DNA from: Brachionus manjavacas
Taxonomy: Eukaryota; Rotifera; Eurotatoria; Ploima; Brachionidae
DNA length: 64,000 bases
Reading direction: 5' to 3'
Assembly (NCBI GenBank): GCA_019054805.1
Contig: JAHQIY010000005.1
Location: 3,021,501-3,085,500 of the forward strand
In this document: positions 58,026 through 64,000 of the stretch, piece after piece
How positions within the stretch are numbered: the stretch's first letter is position 1
How the letters are laid out: each line of letters begins with the position of its first letter
Made by a program: the position numbers and the translations under genes
The notes under the pieces: generated by a model
Database searches by the model: none
What the model saw: the letters and a program-made list of their open reading frames with translations, nothing else
Told to the model about the DNA's origin: nothing

Positions 58026-59433
58026 TTTTTAAGTGTTTCCAAATAGTCCAATATAATTTAATATTTTAGTATTATAAAATAAACTCTATTTTTTTTTAAA
58101 GTTATATTTTTTTTTTTTTTTGAAGCACTCGATCTGCACAAGACTGGCCATCAAATATTAGATTATTAATTCGATAAAAAAGGTAAATAAATAAGTGGTA
58201 CATTTAATGGCACATATAATAGATTTTAATTTTTTACTAAATAAGTACTGAAAATAAAAATTAAGAACGTTTTTAATTAAATTATTATATTTTTATGGTA
58301 TTGCGCTTTTAGTTTGAAAAAAGTGACATTTTTGAATTTTTGAATTGTTTTTGCTTAATCCGCAAAAAGATGCATACTTCAAAGAGTAGCTTGATTCAAT
58401 TTATTGACTTAATGTGAAACAGACTTGGAGATTTATGATTAAGAAGAAAAAAATGCTGAAGCATGATGTTTAATTAAGCCGAGAGAAAGAGAAAGAGAGA
58501 GAGAAAGAAAAAATAGTTGTATACTTCCGAAACGATACTCATCATCATATAAACAAAGATTTTCAAGCCAGAAACGACTGATACTAATTAAGGAAGCGAT
58601 TTTAGCGCTTATTTAAATTAGGAATGAATAGATAAACAATCAAGATGAGATGTGTGTCCCATAACTAGTTTAGAACGGTATGAACATGATCAGGTGAAAT
58701 TTAATTGATAAACTTAGGCTCTTAGAAATGCTAAGAAAATATTTATTCAAATAAATTAAGCTGAAGTCCATGGACCGTTTATTATTAGTATCCTAAAGTA
58801 TGCTTTGCTTAAAACAAGAAAATATGCTGCCAATTAAATCAAACTTTTCTCTTCTTGTTTATTTTTGTTGGCATATCAATAAGTCATTAATAAATGTGGA
58901 TCAGATTGGTTGTTTCACAATTTGATTGATTTGAAAAAAATAAAAAATTTTGCATTCATTCAATAAATAAAAAAAAAAAACATTTTTTTTTTATTTTTTT
59001 CCATTTCTTAAAACTCGATGGAAACGCGATATTTGACGATGGCAAATTAGCATAATTTAAACTAGACAAGGAGCAGAATTCTGGGCGATCTGCAAGCTAT
59101 TATGATTTAGTAGCTAACAATTTTGTGTTGTTGTTGTTGTTATTGTTCTTTCTTTTGGTTGCAAATTTTTGAGTTTCGGGGGGCTCATCTTTCAAAAAAA
59201 AAAAAAAAAAAATTATGAATTCTCTACAACAAAAATAATTAATCGTTCAAAATAATAAAAAAAAATTTTTTTTTTTTATTTTTTGAGAGTTAATAAACAA
59301 GTCTTGCATTCAAAAAAAATTCAAAAAAAAAAAAAGAAAATTAAACTTTTTTTTGTGGCTTAGACTCGCTTGCAACAATATTAAACGAGAGTCAACGACC
59401 TAAATTTTTTGAAATAATAATTCTAGATGAAAA
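58026..59433. other. Upstream region of the nuclear-receptor gene
   Basis: AT-rich with long A/T runs, a GA-rich microsatellite (58480-58512) and a GTT repeat (59128-59142). No upstream exon is recognisable. The last ~100 bp are presumably 5' UTR. Confidence 0.35.
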
Positions 59434-59444
59434 ATGTACAATAG
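59427..59444 (+). promoter_or_regulatory. Five-codon upstream ORF overlapping the receptor start
   Basis: ATGAAAAATGTACAATAG: an ATG seven bases before the receptor ATG opens a five-codon frame (M-K-N-V-Q-stop) whose stop lies inside the receptor coding sequence. Ribosomes starting there would miss the main start, so it may lower or condition translation. Alternatively the transcript may begin downstream of it. Confidence 0.5.
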
Positions 59445-61302
59445 CACTACTAATAGTTCAAGCACGAGTCAAAATTCGAACATCATCGAGGCATTGAGCT
59501 CGGCCAATTCCCAAATGATGCCGTACACAAGCAATGTGTACTACGATCAGAGTCGCTACGGGGCCGCTGTGTCAGCTCAATTGAGCCAGTTCGCGGCGCC
59601 GCAAACTTCGGCCAGTGCGCAGCTCAACGACGACATGGTCGACTTGGAATTTTCCATCCTAATGAGCAACGCGCAGTCGCCCTCGGTGCACAGAGGCGGC
59701 AACCGCTCGACCAAATCCAGCACGTACACGTACCACTCGTCGATGCCCAGAGCGAGCCCAATGAGCACGCCGACAGTCCTCGGCCAGTACCACACCATGC
59801 CCCAAGACGACCAATTGTACTCCAACTACAACCAAAGCTACCACAAAATGAGCCAAAGCGTGTCCAACCCGCAAAGTGTTCAGCCAGTGCAGAATCTGAA
59901 CAGCGACTTCAGCACCACCAACGTGGACCTGTCGAGCACGGACCTGGACTCGATCCTGTTCGACGACTACCTGGAGCCCAATGGCCCACTCTACGACCAC
60001 AAGATGCAGCACTATGGCCATCAGCAATTGAGCACGCAGGCGCCGCTGCCGGGCCAGCACGGCCAAATGGGCGCAGCGGTGAATTTGTGCGAGGCCAGCA
60101 AAGGCGCCAAGCGGCCCAGCAGCTCGACCAAGTCGTCCGCATCGTACTCTGGCCAGGCGCACAAGAGCAAAAAGCTCAAGGCGGATTTTTACGACACGAG
60201 CCAGGGATACGAGCAGTCGAGCCAGGCCAATTACTCCAAGTACAAGCGGTACGACGAGTTCAAGTGCTGGGTGTGCGGCGACCAGTCGTCGGGCAACCAC
60301 TACGGCGCGCTGACGTGCGAGGCGTGCAAGTTGTTCTTTAGGCGGCACTCGTCGGCCATTATGTCCGCGAACAGCTCGTCCAATTCGCCGACCTCAAGCT
60401 CGTCGAGCGCCTCGTCCTCGTCCAACTTCGCCGCCACGTCCAACATATCCCACTGCATTCAGCGCAACTGTCAAATAACTCTGCAAACAAGATCGTCGTG
60501 TCCCGAGTGCAGATACCGCAAGTGCATAGCAGTGGGCATGGGCCTCAATCGGACCACGTTCGGACGCCACACTTCCATTCAAAAGTCCAAGTACAACGCC
60601 AAATGCAACGACCTGTTCGCCGAAATAATGAAGCTGTTCGTCAGCCTCAAGGAAAACCTTGGCAACAAGCTGATCAATTTGAACGACTTGAATCTGTTTC
60701 AGCTGTCCAATCTCATAATTCCAGTCAAAATGGTCGCCGCATCCAGCTCGAGCATGAACAGCAGCCACGGCTCCAGCGTCAATAACATGATTGTCAACCG
60801 GTACGACCTAGAGGCCTACTTGTTCAAGTTTTACTCGGACGTGGTCGAGTTGATGGCGCCGCCGAAGCAAAGCTTGCCGAGCGAAAGAGCGCAAAAAATT
60901 CCCGTCAACATTCTGATCACTTTTTGTCTCATCTTTGGCTACAATTTGATCAACGACATATCGGACTCGTCGGCCAAAAGCCTCGCCAAGTCCAACTTCA
61001 ACTTGACCACTAACAATTTTCAGCTCAAGCAAATACTCAAGCAAATCAAGCAGATAGACCAGCAGTTCGAGACGTTTGCCATCCGCATCAAGATCATCTA
61101 CTTTCTCTTGATCATGTACACTTCGTTCAGCATGTGCTCCGAACAGTTGGACGACTACTTTTTGCTCGCGATAAACAACGACGAAGTCAACGACATACAG
61201 AGGACTTTTTTGGACCTGCTCAATTCGGAGCTCGACTTCCAGAAGAACACGGTCGCTTCGACCAGAGTTTCGCTGCTGCTCAAGCTAGACCAATTTATTT
61301 GA
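59434..61302 (+). CDS. Nuclear receptor with interrupted DNA-binding domain
   Basis: A 622-residue, single-exon transcription factor. Residues 1-275 are a Ser/Gln/Tyr-rich activation-type region. The DNA-binding domain begins at Cys278: CWVCGDQSSGNHYGALTCEA then CKLFFRR (P-box region E-A-C-K-L), a complete first zinc module. Between FFRR (301-304) and the second module lie 36 residues, mostly Ser/Asn/Ala, where about 10-13 are usual. The second module C341-x4-C346-x9-C356-x2-C359 and RYRKCIAVGM is intact, but its D-box loop has four residues instead of the common five. The extension GLNRTTFGRHTSIQKSKYN recalls Knirps/Eagle-type (NR0A) GxSxxGRRSN. The C-terminal ~230 residues contain hydrophobic helices that could be a divergent ligand-binding domain, but no signature is visible. 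GC-rich third codon positions set it apart from every other gene here. A poly(A) signal AATAAA is near 61723. Confidence 0.9.
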   Translation: MYNSTTNSSSTSQNSNIIEALSSANSQMMPYTSNVYYDQSRYGAAVSAQLSQFAAPQTSASAQLNDDMVDLEFSILMSNAQSPSVHRGGNRSTKSSTYTYHSSMPRASPMSTPTVLGQYHTMPQDDQLYSNYNQSYHKMSQSVSNPQSVQPVQNLNSDFSTTNVDLSSTDLDSILFDDYLEPNGPLYDHKMQHYGHQQLSTQAPLPGQHGQMGAAVNLCEASKGAKRPSSSTKSSASYSGQAHKSKKLKADFYDTSQGYEQSSQANYSKYKRYDEFKCWVCGDQSSGNHYGALTCEACKLFFRRHSSAIMSANSSSNSPTSSSSSASSSSNFAATSNISHCIQRNCQITLQTRSSCPECRYRKCIAVGMGLNRTTFGRHTSIQKSKYNAKCNDLFAEIMKLFVSLKENLGNKLINLNDLNLFQLSNLIIPVKMVAASSSSMNSSHGSSVNNMIVNRYDLEAYLFKFYSDVVELMAPPKQSLPSERAQKIPVNILITFCLIFGYNLINDISDSSAKSLAKSNFNLTTNNFQLKQILKQIKQIDQQFETFAIRIKIIYFLLIMYTSFSMCSEQLDDYFLLAINNDEVNDIQRTFLDLLNSELDFQKNTVASTRVSLLLKLDQFI

Positions 61303-64000
61303 ATTAGAAACTAGATGTGTAATCAAACGGTGTTGAACAAATGAGATGGACAAAGAGAGAAATGTGATGAAACGAGTTGTTAAGAAGGTGCTTTTTAAGA
61401 TGAAATTTTTTTTTGAAAAAAATTATAGCAAAATATATAAGATTTTAGTTGTTTTTTTTGTTGGGGTATTTTTTTTTGTTTTTTATACAGAGCTTTTTTT
61501 TCTAAATTAATTGATCACACAAAAGAGAGCTTAGGAATTTTATTTTTGGAAAATTTGTCTGTTTTTTTTTCTTAGTTTCAAAACAGTTTTGAACAAACTG
61601 ACATGACCGACTATATTCATTCGAATTGTAAGTGCAAGTTTTTATTTTTTTTTTGTTTAGATCAATTTTTGTCGTTTTGAAATTTTATTGTAAATTTTCT
61701 CAAAAATTTTAGTTTTAAATTTGAATAAAATTTTTCCACTCAAAAATCAATTTGTTTGAATTTAATTTCCAAGCAACAGCGGACAACAGAGTGTCTGGGT
61801 AGGACGACACCAGTACTTGTCAAACTCACGTGCATCGATCTATCAAGCTGAGTGGCTCTGGCCAAGTCAAATTTAAATCTGGAGATCTTTTGGTTGAAGT
61901 GTATTGATGTTAACTCTTGTTTGAGTTGATGTCGTATGGCATATTTGGGTCAAGAAATAAGTGTGTGCATCAAGGAGTCTTGAGGGCAAAATATTCAAAA
62001 TTTCTAGAAGCATAAAGAACTTATCAACAACAAAATATTCGCCCAGTTCTCGGATAGTCATAGACCAAGTCAAAGAGATTATTTCCAACTATTTCAAAAC
62101 AGATAAATTGATTTATTTGGCTTAATTAGCTTTTAAGGCTTAGAGATAAGTATTTTCAAATCTAATCACCATTAAGTATGGAATCTGTTAAGAAAAGATC
62201 TATTGATTAAGCGTATATGAATTAAGAAGAGATTTATCTTTAATGTGTCGGGTCTCGCAGTTCCTACAAACTCTATTCTTAATTAAATCAATTTAGAATT
62301 AATAAAATATAAAACTTCATTAATCATGCTGTCTTGAAATTAGGCAGTTTTTTTTTTCTAGTTGCAATTTGTAGTTAATCTATTTTAATTACATCATTTG
62401 TCTAATCTCTTATTCAAAATGATTTGAATTAGAATGGACATTTTTGCAAGAAAAAAAGACAAAATTATTCCTCCGACTCGCTGTTTCTGATTCCACTTGA
62501 GCAAAAAATTTTTTTTTCCCTACAAAATCGCTTATAAAATCAGCAATAGCATGAATTAAAAAAAATTGCAATTTCTATCAAGCTTGAATATGCAAACTTA
62601 TTAAATTGTAAAATAATTTAATTAATTTGTCTTGTTGTTGTTATTGCTGCAATTTTTATGTTTCCTTTGAACTATGAAAAAAAGCAATATACAAACGGAA
62701 TTAGATCAATTAATCAAATGAGTTTTAATATTTTTCATTTGACTGATTAGTGCATTGGAATTTGTTTGAAATATTTGTAATCTTCGGTGAAGCAAAACAA
62801 ATTTCTAATAGTAAAAAAAATAACAACATATTCTACCTTTCAATTAATTTTACGCTCCTAATTCTATCATTATATGTTAATAAAAAAATAATTGCATTTG
62901 CAACAATCACTAATGTAAAAATATAATCTAATTTAAAAGCATTAACAATTATTTGAGTCGAGTTGAACTTTTCAAGCTCCTCAGTCTCAATCATTTTATT
63001 TTAAGTAGTTAATTTATTATTTCGTTTGACAGGTACGATTTAAATCCTGAATTTTTGTCATCATTAAATCAAATCATGTAAAATCATCTAAAGATTTATT
63101 CTGAAACTCTCTATTGAATTGAAAAAAATGCAAGCAATAGTAATTCTAGATTATTAATTAATGATTAAATCAAAGACTTCTGACATAAATTTTTCTAAAA
63201 TGCTAATATTTAAATGATTATTAGAAGCAGCTGTGAAAATGACTTGCTTCAAATGGATCCTTTATTCCAAATAAAGATAAGATATCTAAGAATTGTGCAA
63301 AAATAAATTAATTGAAGTTTAATTCATGTTTCGAATTTAATAATAGTGCTTAAAAAAAATTAGCCATAATTTTATAAACTTAAATTCAATTAGAATTATG
63401 TAACAAATTAAAACTCAAATTCAAATTTTTATTAAAAAAGCTTACGTTTTAATTTCATTTTTTTCCAAAAACTAATTATAATTTGTTTTAATTTATAATT
63501 ATTGCTTGTAAAAAAATAATAAATCTCCAATTTAAATTATATTTTAAAATGTTTTCAAATATGCCTTCATCTTACATAACTATGCATACTAAAATATTTG
63601 ATAATTGATCTCATAAATCAGTAAATTTTTGACACAACTAGAAATTATTATGATTTATTTTTCGATCTTCAAAAATTTTGATCAATTTTTTAGAATTAAC
63701 TTCAGAATAAATGACATCTTGAAGTTGTGTATCAAATTATGATTTAATATTTTTTATGCAATCAAAAAATCAAATAAATTAGAATAAGTGCAGAATAAAA
63801 GATGGCACATCACTTTATTACACAAAATTTTTGTTTATTAAAAACTTCTATTTTTTAGTCTCCTTACTGTATCAAGTTTAGCGCAAATAGTCTTGGAATT
63901 ATATTGAAAAAAAATTTAGATCAATATTTCTTTTGTTTGACCAAAGTAAATTAAAAAAAAAAAATTTAATTTTTCGTGAACTAATTTTTTTTTTATGTGA
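61303..64000. other. 3' UTR of the receptor gene and AT-rich DNA
   Basis: The first ~430 bp with the AATAAA near 61723 are probably 3' UTR. 61770-62095 is somewhat less AT-rich than the rest but has no convincing frame. Beyond that nothing is recognised to the end of the window. Confidence 0.45.

Noticed and set aside
59659-60348. 229-codon minus-strand frame within the receptor gene
   Set aside because: It is a shadow of the GC-rich plus-strand coding sequence: Arg/Val/Ala/Leu-rich with no motif, opposite to a frame with a clear nuclear-receptor domain.
1-64000. CRISPR arrays, operons, prokaryotic promoters or riboswitches
   Set aside because: Spliceosomal introns and eukaryote-specific genes show that this is animal nuclear DNA. 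The only regular direct-repeat array (56870-58025) is a contiguous minisatellite without spacers.

Overview
This is a very AT-rich animal nuclear window: introns with GT/AG borders (many only 45-70 bp), protein families found only in eukaryotes, and abundant decayed transposons. Tiny introns, low GC, a Penelope-like element and PAN/LRR-type secreted proteins suggest a small invertebrate. A rotifer of Brachionus type is my best guess, but the sequence alone does not prove it.

Layout. 1-7.9 kb is mostly mobile-element debris around an intronless PPP1R11 (inhibitor-3) gene. 8-10 kb holds DUS3L (minus). 10.8-13.3 kb holds a large palindrome whose right arm carries the first exon of a secreted PAN-like/LRR protein. 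13.4-18.9 kb is a transposon nest: a GGCC-motif island, a pogo/Tigger transposase remnant, and two relatives of a Mutator-like (MULE) transposon. One relative is complete at both ends, with ~200 bp inverted repeats, a 9-bp target duplication and a PHD-type zinc finger. 21.4-24.3 kb holds an unrecognised single-pass membrane protein, a tRNA-derived SINE, a MITE and intronless TXNL4A/DIM1. 25-27.5 kb is a Penelope-like element with RT, GIY-YIG and a decayed hammerhead-like motif, then a MITE. 30.5-32.6 kb is an organellar-type Na+/H+ exchanger (8 exons, 593 aa). 34.5-37.4 kb holds NEDD1 and NAA10, head to head across 176 bp. 37.6-43.3 kb is a cationic amino-acid transporter whose 2.9 kb first intron contains a dead LINE split by a MITE. 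45.4-50 kb carries two unrecognised Lys/Arg-rich proteins. 50-59 kb has no gene I can support; it contains a MULE-type MITE and a ~151-bp minisatellite. 59.4-61.3 kb is an intronless, strikingly GC-rich nuclear-receptor gene with an interrupted DNA-binding domain.

The host genes are housekeeping genes (tRNA modification, U5 snRNP, PP1 control, centrosome, N-terminal acetylation, ion and amino-acid transport) and do not form a pathway. Exon models for the exchanger, NEDD1, NAA10, the transporter and the two basic proteins each sum to a whole number of codons, which supports the splice sites. The most novel material is the transposon population: several unrelated inverted-repeat elements, each saturated with its own short motif, and three with recognisable 9-bp target duplications.
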